A program made the translations under genes and the position numbers. A DNA stretch of 6,729 bases from Pseudobutyrivibrio sp. (GTDB lineage Bacteria > Bacillota_A > Clostridia > Lachnospirales > Lachnospiraceae), in NCBI GenBank assembly GCA_024691465.1, contig JAILNO010000173.1, forward strand, positions 1 through 6,729, in the 5' to 3' direction. The notes under the pieces were generated by a model. The model was not told the DNA's origin, ran no database searches, and saw only the letters and a program-made list of their open reading frames with translations. Positions 1 through 5,854 of this stretch are shown here, in pieces (the stretch's first letter is position 1; every line of letters begins with the position of its first letter).

Positions 1-228
1 AAGGCAGTGGAGAAAGATGACGAAGTAATGCTCATCAACACAGCCGGAACAATTATTAGAATAAATGTTGCTGATACTACATTGCTGAGTAGAATAACAT
101 CTGGCGTAAAATTAATAGACTTGAAAGAAAATACAAAGCTAATTAGTATTGCAAAAGTCCGAAAAAGTGATACAATACTTTCCGAAGAGGTTGAAGAATT
201 AAATGAAGGTTCAACAACCGAATCATAG
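1..228 (+). CDS. gyrA: DNA gyrase subunit A, C-terminal fragment (5' end outside window)
   Basis: The reading frame is open from base 1 and ends at TAG 226-228, giving the last 75 residues of a longer protein. GyrA is the breakage-reunion subunit of gyrase, the type II topoisomerase that introduces negative supercoils. The visible part fits the end of its C-terminal DNA-wrapping beta-pinwheel. A blade-like strand pattern (LINTAGTIIRINV) is followed by the GVKLIDL and ISIAKV segments typical of the last GyrA blade. The last 17 residues or so are an acidic, low-complexity tail rich in Glu, Ser and Thr, as is common at GyrA C-termini. The ATG at 28 and the GTG at 7 are internal codons, not starts. 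ParC is the main alternative, but the GVKLI/IAKV wording favours GyrA. The catalytic domain cannot be examined here. Confidence 0.87.
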   Translation, partial: KAVEKDDEVMLINTAGTIIRINVADTTLLSRITSGVKLIDLKENTKLISIAKVRKSDTILSEEVEELNEGSTTES

Positions 229-243
229 AAGTGTGTAATAGCA

Positions 244-278
244 ATGGAGCTGTTATTTAGATAGCAGCTCCATTTTTG
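244..278 (+). terminator. Rho-independent terminator after gyrA
   Basis: A 13-bp stem (ATGGAGCTGTTAT pairing with ATAGCAGCTCCAT, one G-U wobble) closes a four-base TTAG loop and runs directly into a T-run at 273-277. It begins 15 bases after the gyrA stop codon. It should end the gyrA transcript and make the downstream fumarase genes depend on their own promoter. Confidence 0.9.
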
Positions 279-290
279 TCGATTTACAAC

Positions 291-317
291 TTTAGTTATT
301 TAAAGCAACGATATGAT
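291..317 (+). promoter_or_regulatory. Possible sigma-A-type promoter for the fumarase genes
   Basis: The strong terminator upstream means a promoter is expected between 279 and 339. The best -10 candidate is TATGAT at 312-317 (five of six to TATAAT). The -35 side is poor: TTTAGT at 291-296 matches three of six with a 15-base spacer, while the better TTTACA at 283-288 lies 23 bases away, too far for a normal spacer. If TATGAT is used, the 5' leader would be only about 15 bases. The box choice is tentative. Confidence 0.25.
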
Positions 318-339
318 AAAGTATTAACATGGTATAGTA

Positions 340-1182
340 ATGAAGATAATTAAGACACAACATGTTGTAGAGACAGTTAAAGAGATGTGCATTCTAGCAA
401 ATCATTATCTTTCTGAAGATATGAATTCTAGACTTAAAAATGCTGTTAATACTGAAGAATCTGCCCTTGGTAAGAAAATTTTAAATCAGCTTCAAGATAA
501 TCTAGAAATTGCTGATAAGGAACAGATTCCTATTTGCCAAGATACAGGTATGGCCGTATTTTTTATTGAAATCGGTCAGGATGTTCATATTGAGGATGGA
601 CTTCTTACAGATGCAATTAATGAAGGAGTTCGTCAGGGATATACTGAAGGATATCTCAGAAAATCAGTTGTAGGTGATCCTATTGTTAGAGTTAATACTA
701 AGGATAATACACCTGCAGTTATTCATTACAATCTAGTAGCAGGGGATGAACTTAGAATCACACTGGCACCTAAGGGATTTGGTTCTGAGAACATGAGTCG
801 TATCTTTATGCTCAAGCCTGCAGACGGAATAGAGGGAGTCAAGGATTCAATTCTTACGGCGGTCAGGGACGCAGGTCCTAATGCATGTCCTCCTATGGTA
901 GTAGGTGTTGGTATAGGAGGTACATTTGAGAAGTCAGCCATCATGGCTAAGGAAGCCCTCACTAGAGAATTTGACAATAGACCAACCATCCCATGGGTAA
1001 GAGACTTAGAGGATGAGATGTTAGATAAGATTAATGGTCTAGGTATTGGTCCAGGAGGATTAGGCGGTACCACTACTGCCCTAGCGGTCAATATTAATAC
1101 TTATGCTACACATATTGCTGGACTACCAGTTGCAGTTAATATTTGTTGTCACGTGAATAGACATATTACGAGGGTATTATAA
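340..1182 (+). CDS. Fumarate hydratase class I (Fe-S), alpha subunit
   Basis: This is the alpha subunit (280 aa) of a two-subunit, [4Fe-4S]-dependent hydro-lyase that interconverts fumarate and L-malate in the cytoplasm. The family's cluster cysteines are visible: Cys66 in ICQDTG, Cys183 in GPNACPP and Cys270 in NICCHV (Cys269 lies beside it). The glycine-rich VGVGIGGTFEKS (189-199) and GIGPGGLGGTTTA (235-247) stretches are also family hallmarks. The length is normal. ATG 340 is chosen because the conserved HVVETVKEMCILAN block begins a few residues later and an in-frame stop lies at 325-327. No convincing Shine-Dalgarno precedes it. The beta subunit follows with a one-base overlap. Related enzymes include L-tartrate dehydratase (TtdA) and mesaconase, so the substrate is assigned by family. 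I give no symbol because E. coli fumA and fumB denote single-chain enzymes. Confidence 0.92.
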   Translation: MKIIKTQHVVETVKEMCILANHYLSEDMNSRLKNAVNTEESALGKKILNQLQDNLEIADKEQIPICQDTGMAVFFIEIGQDVHIEDGLLTDAINEGVRQGYTEGYLRKSVVGDPIVRVNTKDNTPAVIHYNLVAGDELRITLAPKGFGSENMSRIFMLKPADGIEGVKDSILTAVRDAGPNACPPMVVGVGIGGTFEKSAIMAKEALTREFDNRPTIPWVRDLEDEMLDKINGLGIGPGGLGGTTTALAVNINTYATHIAGLPVAVNICCHVNRHITRVL

Positions 1183-1736
1183 TGGACCATAAGATTAACA
1201 CACCGATTACTTCTGAAGTAGCTACTACACTACATTCAGGAGATTATTGTTATATTACTGGCACAATTTATGTTGCCAGAGATGCAGCACATAAGAGGAT
1301 GAATGAAGCACTTGATAGAGGTGAGGAACTTCCAATCCCTATTGAGGATGCAACCATTTATTACATGGGACCTTCTCCTGCTAGAGAAGGCAGACCTATT
1401 GGTTCGGCTGGTCCTACTACAGCTAGTCGAATGGATAAGTACGCACCACGTTTACTTGACTTAGGACTTAAGGCAATGATAGGTAAGGGCAAGCGTACGA
1501 AGGAAGTTATAGATGCAGTTGTTAGAAATAAGGGCGTATATTTTGCAGCCGTTGGTGGCGCAGGTGCTCTCCTATCAAAGTGCATTAAGACATCTGAGGT
1601 CATCTGCTACGATGATTTAGGAGCAGAAGCTATTAGGAAGCTTTATGTAGAAGATTTTCCTGCAATTGTTGTCGTGGATTGTGAAGGAAACAATCTATAC
1701 GAAACAGCAATTGAGGAATTTAAGAAGATTGATTAA
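1182..1736 (+). CDS. Fumarate hydratase class I (Fe-S), beta subunit
   Basis: This 184-aa protein corresponds to the C-terminal half of single-chain class I fumarases and should complete the active site with the alpha subunit encoded just upstream. Family motifs visible are GTIYVARDAAHKR (27-39, with a conserved Arg and His), YMGPSP (61-66), GPTTASRMD (77-85), the MIGKGKR segment (99-105) and DDLGAEAI (144-151). The length is typical for a separate beta subunit. The start ATG shares its A with the alpha stop codon (TAATG). The preceding GAGGG at 1170-1174 is a suitable ribosome site seven bases away, so translational coupling and roughly equal synthesis are likely. TtdB of L-tartrate dehydratase belongs to the same family and cannot be excluded from sequence alone. 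Confidence 0.92.
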   Translation: MDHKINTPITSEVATTLHSGDYCYITGTIYVARDAAHKRMNEALDRGEELPIPIEDATIYYMGPSPAREGRPIGSAGPTTASRMDKYAPRLLDLGLKAMIGKGKRTKEVIDAVVRNKGVYFAAVGGAGALLSKCIKTSEVICYDDLGAEAIRKLYVEDFPAIVVVDCEGNNLYETAIEEFKKID

Positions 1737-1737
1737 T

Positions 1738-1760
1738 AAAACTTTAATAAGGGTTTTTTT
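1738..1760 (+). terminator. Weak intrinsic terminator between fumarase and opp genes
   Basis: Bases AAAACTTT (1738-1745) can pair with AAGGGTTTT (1750-1757) around an AATA loop, and seven T residues occupy 1754-1760. Only one C-G pair and two G-U wobbles support the AT-rich stem, so it should be leaky. It begins two bases after the beta-subunit stop. Readthrough into oppB, 36 bases further on, is plausible. No clear promoter was seen in this short gap. Confidence 0.4.
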
Positions 1761-1781
1761 AATAGATTAAAGAAAGATAGA

Positions 1782-1788
1782 AAAGGAG
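1782..1788 (+). promoter_or_regulatory. Ribosome binding site setting the TTG start of oppB
   Basis: AAAGGAG lies eight bases upstream of TTG 1797. An ATG at 1792 is too close (three bases) and opens only a 14-codon frame. The first in-frame ATG downstream is codon 21, inside the first membrane segment. The TTG is therefore the best start. Confidence 0.8.
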
Positions 1789-1796
1789 TTAATGTT

Positions 1797-2708
1797 TTGG
1801 CTAAGTATGTTACAAAACGAATTTTACTGGCGATAGTTTCAATCTGGATTATTACTATGATTACTTTCTTTGCTATGAACGCTATCCCAGGTGGCCCATT
1901 CAACAAAGAGAAGGCCACATCTGCTGCTGTAATAGCCACACTTGAAGCAAGATATAATCTTGATAAACCAGTTGGTCAGCAGTATATCATCTACATGAAC
2001 AATTTGCTTCATGGTGATTGGGGAGTTTCACTTACAACAGGAAGAGATATTTGGACTGATCTTTGGAGTAGATTCCAGATTTCAGCGAAGCTTGGAGGTA
2101 TGGCATCAGCCGTTGCAATCGCATTTGGATTGGTGCTCGGTTCAATAGCAGCCCTTACTAGAAATAAATTACCAGATAGGTTGATAATCTTCTTTACCAC
2201 CCTAGGAACCGCCATGCCATCATTCGTATTAGCTACTCTTTTACTTTTAGTATTTTGTTTAAAGCTTTCGCTTATACCAGTATGGTCATCTAGCAATCCT
2301 AATTATATTTTACCTGTAATTGCCCTTGCGGTTTATCCTATGGCTTACATTACTCGTCTTACTAAGACATCAATGCTTGATGCTCTTAATCAGGATTATG
2401 TTAGAACAGCCAGAGCAAAGGGTGTATCAAGACTTAAGGTTATCTTCGTACATGCCCTTAGAAATGCTCTTATACCTGTAATCACATATGTAGGTCCAAT
2501 GATTGCTTATATCCTTACAGGTTCAATGGTAGTAGAGAATATCTTTACAATTGGCGGTTTAGGTTCTACATTTGTAACTTCAATCACAAATAGAGATTAC
2601 ACAACAATCATGGCAGTTACTATTTTCCTTGCCATCCTTATGGTTGTTGCCAATCTACTTACAGATATTGTTTATAAATTTGTTGATCCAAGAATTAAGC
2701 TTGATTAG
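1797..2708 (+). CDS. oppB: Oligopeptide ABC transporter, permease OppB
   Basis: This inner-membrane permease (303 aa) is one half of the channel of a peptide importer and pairs with OppC. It begins with the usual OppB/DppB pattern: a short basic N-terminus (KYVTKR), a first hydrophobic segment at about 8-30 ending in NAIPGGPF, then an extracytoplasmic stretch containing LDKPVGQQYIIYMNNLLHGD (55-74). Hydrophobic segments follow at about 98-120, 129-155, 169-187, 225-245 and 272-292. The EAA loop that docks on the ATPase is DYVRTARAKGVSR (200-212) and onward to about 228. The protein ends in the family-typical VDPRIKLD. The size is normal. It starts at TTG after a good ribosome site, and its stop overlaps the ribosome site of oppC. 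Peptide rather than nickel or other cargo is inferred from the operon and from OppA. Confidence 0.92.
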   Translation: MAKYVTKRILLAIVSIWIITMITFFAMNAIPGGPFNKEKATSAAVIATLEARYNLDKPVGQQYIIYMNNLLHGDWGVSLTTGRDIWTDLWSRFQISAKLGGMASAVAIAFGLVLGSIAALTRNKLPDRLIIFFTTLGTAMPSFVLATLLLLVFCLKLSLIPVWSSSNPNYILPVIALAVYPMAYITRLTKTSMLDALNQDYVRTARAKGVSRLKVIFVHALRNALIPVITYVGPMIAYILTGSMVVENIFTIGGLGSTFVTSITNRDYTTIMAVTIFLAILMVVANLLTDIVYKFVDPRIKLD

Positions 2709-2712
2709 GAGG
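2707..2712 (+). promoter_or_regulatory. Ribosome binding site setting the TTG start of oppC
   Basis: AGGAGG overlaps the oppB stop codon (TAG 2706-2708) and sits seven bases before TTG 2720. The first in-frame ATG (2735) is 22 bases away, too far to use this site. This supports a second TTG start and coupling of oppC translation to oppB termination. Confidence 0.8.
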
Positions 2713-2719
2713 AAGTACA

Positions 2720-3802
2720 TTGGAAAATACAGAAATGAAGAAGAGCTTCCTCTCTGCTCAGGTTGATCTTTCTAAGTTCAATGCAAGCAATTTCGAGAAA
2801 GCTACTGATGAGGAAAAGCGTCAGCAGGACGTAATGGGTGAATCAACCACATTCTTTAAGGATGGTATGAGACGCCTTAAAAAGAACCCACTTGCAATGG
2901 GAAGTATTATTGTTTTAATTCTTATTCTTGCAATTATTTTTATTGCACCACACTTCGTTCCATACAGTTATGATCAGATTATTTCTGTTGGTGGAGTTAG
3001 AGATAAAGGAAGTGCTAACTTAGGTTTCATGGAGTATTCCCAGAAGGAGCTTCAGTATATGGAAGAGACAGGTGAGCATCTTTTCCCACATCTATTCGGT
3101 ACAGACGGCCTTGGTCGTGATTACTTTATCCGTGTTATCTACGGTACTAGAGTTTCACTAGCTGTCGGTGTTGTTGCAGCTATCATGGTTGTAATTATTG
3201 GTATTATTTATGGTTCTATCGCCGGATATTTCGGCGGCAAAGTCGACCTTATCATGATGAGAATTGTAGATATTATATACTCTCTTCCTGATATGCTTAT
3301 CATTATTTTGTTATCAGTTGTTCTTAAGGAAAACCTTGGTAATGCTTTAGCGGGAACAGTCTTATCTAAGCTTGGATCGAATATGATATCTATGTTTATT
3401 GTATTTGGACTTCTCTATTGGGTAAGCATGGCTCGTCTAATCAGAGGTCAGATTCTTACAATCAAGAACAATGAATATGTACTAGCTGCTAAGTGCATCG
3501 GTACATCTAATAGAAAGATATTAACTAGTCATATTTTACCTAACTGCTTGTCAGTAATTATTATCACTACTGCCCTTCAGATTCCTAGTGCTATCTTTAC
3601 AGAGAGTTACTTAAGTTTCTTAGGACTTGGTGTTTCTGTTCCTTTGTCATCACTTGGTTCACTTGCCAATGATGCAAGAGCAGCTATGCAGTCATATCCA
3701 CACAGATTGGTTATCCCTGCAGTAATAATTTGTCTCATTGTTTTAGCACTCAACCTCCTTGGTGATGGTTTAAGAGATGCCTTTGATACAAAGCTTGATT
3801 AG
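2720..3802 (+). CDS. oppC: Oligopeptide ABC transporter, permease OppC
   Basis: This is the second channel subunit (360 aa). A hydrophilic, charged N-terminal region of about 55 residues leads into FFKDGMRRLKKNPLAM, the usual OppC entry to the first membrane segment (59-80). A hydrophilic extracytoplasmic stretch (82-125) precedes the hallmark FGTDGLGRDYFIR (126-138). Further hydrophobic segments lie at about 146-170, 190-203, 223-241, 276-292 and 330-347. The EAA coupling loop begins NEYVLAAKCIGTSNRK (251-266). LSFLGLGV (298-305) and NLLGDGLRD (345-353) are typical OppC endings. It is longer than the roughly 300 aa of E. coli OppC, the extra length lying in the N-terminus and the 82-125 and 204-222 loops. 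It starts at TTG, and oppD follows after 12 bases. DppC-type cargo is the main alternative. Confidence 0.92.
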   Translation: MENTEMKKSFLSAQVDLSKFNASNFEKATDEEKRQQDVMGESTTFFKDGMRRLKKNPLAMGSIIVLILILAIIFIAPHFVPYSYDQIISVGGVRDKGSANLGFMEYSQKELQYMEETGEHLFPHLFGTDGLGRDYFIRVIYGTRVSLAVGVVAAIMVVIIGIIYGSIAGYFGGKVDLIMMRIVDIIYSLPDMLIIILLSVVLKENLGNALAGTVLSKLGSNMISMFIVFGLLYWVSMARLIRGQILTIKNNEYVLAAKCIGTSNRKILTSHILPNCLSVIIITTALQIPSAIFTESYLSFLGLGVSVPLSSLGSLANDARAAMQSYPHRLVIPAVIICLIVLALNLLGDGLRDAFDTKLD

Positions 3803-3814
3803 TAGGAGGAAGAC

Positions 3815-4816
3815 ATGGCAGATTCAAAATATGTTTTAGAAGTAAACGACCTCCACACAAGCTTTTTTACAGATGCAGGTGAGGTTAAGGCCGTTAATGG
3901 TATTAATTTTAAGCTTGAGCCAGGTAAGACTCTTGGAATAGTTGGAGAGTCAGGTTCAGGTAAATCAGTTACAGCATATTCAATTATGCAGATATTAGCT
4001 CAGACCGGTAGAATTACCGGAGGTGAGGTATTATATAAGGGTGAGGACATCACTAAGTACTCTGAAAAAGAGATGCAGAAATTCAGAGGAAGTAAGTGCT
4101 CTATTATCTTCCAGGATCCAATGACCAGTCTTAACCCAGTATTTACAGTTGGTTATCAGTTAATGGAAGCAATCATGCTTCACACTAACAAGACCAAGGC
4201 ACAGGCCAAGGAAAGAGCAATTGAGTTACTTTCACTTGTAGGTGTCAATGATCCAGAAAAGAGACTTTCTCAGTATCCACATGAACATTCAGGTGGTATG
4301 AGACAGAGAGATATGATTGCTATGGCACTTGCTTGTGAGCCAGATATTCTGATTGCTGACGAGCCAACCACAGCACTTGATGTAACAATCCAGGCTCAGA
4401 TTCTTGAGCTTATGCAGGAGCTTCAGAAGAAGCTTGGTATGGCAATTATTATGGTTACACATGATTTAGGTGTTATTGCCAGCATGTGTGATGAGATTCT
4501 TGTTATGTACGGTGGTCGTGTATGTGAGCGTGGTACTGCAGATGATATTTTCTATGCACCAGCCCATGAATACACTAAGGGATTACTTCGTTCTATCCCA
4601 CGTACTGACAATATGAATCAGAAGTTAGTACCTATCGGAGGTACACCAATTAACCTCCTTAACATGCCAGAAGGCTGTGCTTTCTGTCCTAGATGCGATC
4701 AAGCTATGAAGATTTGTCTTAAGGAAGTTCCTGATGAGCTTCGAATCAGTGATACACATCTAGCTAGCTGCTGGATGAATGTTAAGAATGCATTTGAAAA
4801 TGGTAAGGAGGCATAA
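3815..4816 (+). CDS. oppD: Oligopeptide ABC transporter, ATP-binding protein OppD
   Basis: This cytoplasmic ATPase (333 aa) powers peptide import with OppF. Nucleotide-binding motifs appear in order: Walker A GESGSGKS (44-51), Q-loop Gln100 in [13 protein letters not shown] signature HSGGMRQRD (158-166), Walker B ILIADE (178-183) with catalytic Glu183, D-loop ALD (187-189) and switch His216 in VTHDLG. After about residue 255 comes the oligopeptide-transporter C-terminal region. Its cysteines 288, 294, 301 and 319 follow the GC...RC...C...C pattern, shown in a related DppD to hold a [4Fe-4S] cluster; Cys291 is extra. The signature begins with His instead of the more usual Leu or Phe. The ATG has AGGAGG five bases upstream (3804-3809), just after the oppC stop. 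The length is normal. Confidence 0.95.
   Translation: MADSKYVLEVNDLHTSFFTDAGEVKAVNGINFKLEPGKTLGIVGESGSGKSVTAYSIMQILAQTGRITGGEVLYKGEDITKYSEKEMQKFRGSKCSIIFQDPMTSLNPVFTVGYQLMEAIMLHTNKTKAQAKERAIELLSLVGVNDPEKRLSQYPHEHSGGMRQRDMIAMALACEPDILIADEPTTALDVTIQAQILELMQELQKKLGMAIIMVTHDLGVIASMCDEILVMYGGRVCERGTADDIFYAPAHEYTKGLLRSIPRTDNMNQKLVPIGGTPINLLNMPEGCAFCPRCDQAMKICLKEVPDELRISDTHLASCWMNVKNAFENGKEA
4805..4811 (+). promoter_or_regulatory. Ribosome binding site setting the oppF start
   Basis: AAGGAGG sits six bases before ATG 4818, inside the last codons of oppD. It decides against the in-frame upstream ATG at 4779, which lacks a comparable site and would add 13 basic residues with no place in the family. 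Confidence 0.85.
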
Positions 4817-4817
4817 C

Positions 4818-5798
4818 ATGAGTGATAATAAGTACCTCCTTGAGGTAGAACATTTAAAGCAATACTTTCCAGTAAAGGAAGGTTTTAAGAAAGTACCACT
4901 TAAGGCTGTAGATGATATTTCATTTGCAATCAAGCCAGGTGAGACTCTTGGTCTCGTTGGTGAATCTGGTTGTGGTAAGACTACAGTTGGTCGTACACTT
5001 TTACGTCTATATCAGCCAACTGCAGGACGTATTGTATTTGATGGAGAGGTTCTCTTCGACAGTGAGCAGAAGATTGATGTGAATATGCATCCTTATCGTA
5101 AGCAGATGCAGATGGTATTCCAGGATCCATACTCTTCACTCGATCCTAGAATGACTGTTGAGGACATTATCGGTGAGCCTCTTGATGTACATAAGCTCTA
5201 CTCTTCTAAGGGTGAGCGCCGTGACAAGATTTTGTCACTTATGGAGACAGTAGGACTTAATGCAGAACATGCTATGCGTTATGCTCATGAGTTCTCAGGC
5301 GGACAGCGTCAGAGAATCGGTATCGCTAGAGCCCTTGCTGTAGACCCTAAGTTTATCGTATGTGATGAGCCAGTATCAGCCCTTGATGTATCGATTCAGG
5401 CTCAGGTGGTCAATATGTTTGAAGAGCTTCAGGAGAAGCTTGGAGTTGCGTATCTTTTTATTGCCCACGATTTATTAGTAGTTCGTCACATCTCAGATAG
5501 AATTGCTGTAATGTACTTAGGACACATGATGGAAATCGCTGATGCTGATGAACTGAGTGATAGTCCTATACATCCATATACACTTAGCTTACTTTCAGCT
5601 GTACCTATTCCAGACCCAGAGACAGCTAGGAAGAGCCAGCGTATTATTTTGGAGGGTGATGTTCCAAGTCCACTTAAGATGCCTAGTGGATGTCCATTCA
5701 GAACCAGATGTCGTTATGCAACTGAGCAGTGTGCATGTGAGATGCCACCACTTACAGACAGAGGCAATGGACATTTTGTAGCATGTTGGAACAAATAA
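4818..5798 (+). CDS. oppF: Oligopeptide ABC transporter, ATP-binding protein OppF
   Basis: This is the second ATPase of the importer (326 aa), partner of OppD. It opens with [16 protein letters not shown], typical of OppF/DppF. Motifs are Walker A GESGCGKT (48-55), Q-loop Gln102 in [10 protein letters not shown], a canonical signature FSGGQRQR (159-166), Walker B FIVCDE (179-184) with Glu184, D-loop SALD (187-190) and switch His217 in IAHDL. The C-terminal oligopeptide region carries cysteines 292, 298, 305 and 323 in the GC...RC...C...C cluster pattern, plus an extra Cys307. The length is normal. The start at 4818 rests on the ribosome site six bases upstream and lies one base after the oppD stop, so the pair is probably translated in a coupled way. 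All ATP-site residues are present, so both halves of the transporter look competent. Confidence 0.95.
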   Translation: MSDNKYLLEVEHLKQYFPVKEGFKKVPLKAVDDISFAIKPGETLGLVGESGCGKTTVGRTLLRLYQPTAGRIVFDGEVLFDSEQKIDVNMHPYRKQMQMVFQDPYSSLDPRMTVEDIIGEPLDVHKLYSSKGERRDKILSLMETVGLNAEHAMRYAHEFSGGQRQRIGIARALAVDPKFIVCDEPVSALDVSIQAQVVNMFEELQEKLGVAYLFIAHDLLVVRHISDRIAVMYLGHMMEIADADELSDSPIHPYTLSLLSAVPIPDPETARKSQRIILEGDVPSPLKMPSGCPFRTRCRYATEQCACEMPPLTDRGNGHFVACWNK

Positions 5799-5804
5799 TT
5801 AAGG

Positions 5805-5827
5805 TTTTAAGCTTTAGGGGCTTAGAA
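5805..5827 (+). other. Hairpin between oppF and oppA
   Basis: TTTTAAGC (5805-5812) can pair with GCTTAGAA (5820-5827), an 8-bp stem with one T-G wobble and a seven-base loop. It starts six bases after the oppF stop. No T-run follows, so it is not a standard intrinsic terminator. It could protect or delimit the oppA mRNA 5' end, or be incidental. A TAGAAT at 5823-5828 resembles a -10 box, but the sequence 17-18 bases upstream is a poor -35. Confidence 0.4.
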
Positions 5828-5854
5828 TAGATAAATTAATAAAGGAGAAAGAAA

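Noticed and set aside
7..27. GTG 7 or ATG 28 as the start of a small independent protein.
   Set aside because: The frame is open to the left edge and the sequence matches the end of GyrA, so these are internal codons.
726..1091. Antisense open frame of about 120 codons within the fumarase alpha gene.
   Set aside because: It lies wholly opposite a well-conserved enzyme gene and has low-complexity composition, with no ribosome site or family resemblance. It is a shadow of the coding strand.
1792..1836. ATG 1792 as the start of a small gene or of oppB.
   Set aside because: It opens a 14-codon frame out of phase with oppB and sits only three bases from the ribosome site.
2009..2296. Antisense open frame opposite oppB.
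   Set aside because: It is opposite a conserved permease and shows no recognisable domain or initiation signal.
4779..4817. In-frame ATG extending oppF upstream by 13 codons into oppD.
   Set aside because: It would add a basic stretch not seen in the family and lacks a suitable ribosome site. ATG 4818 has AAGGAGG six bases upstream.
5823..5828. TAGAAT as the -10 of a dedicated oppA promoter.
   Set aside because: The hexamer is good, but the region 16-18 bases upstream (around 5799-5806) has no convincing -35 and the site overlaps the hairpin arm. I did not list it as a promoter.
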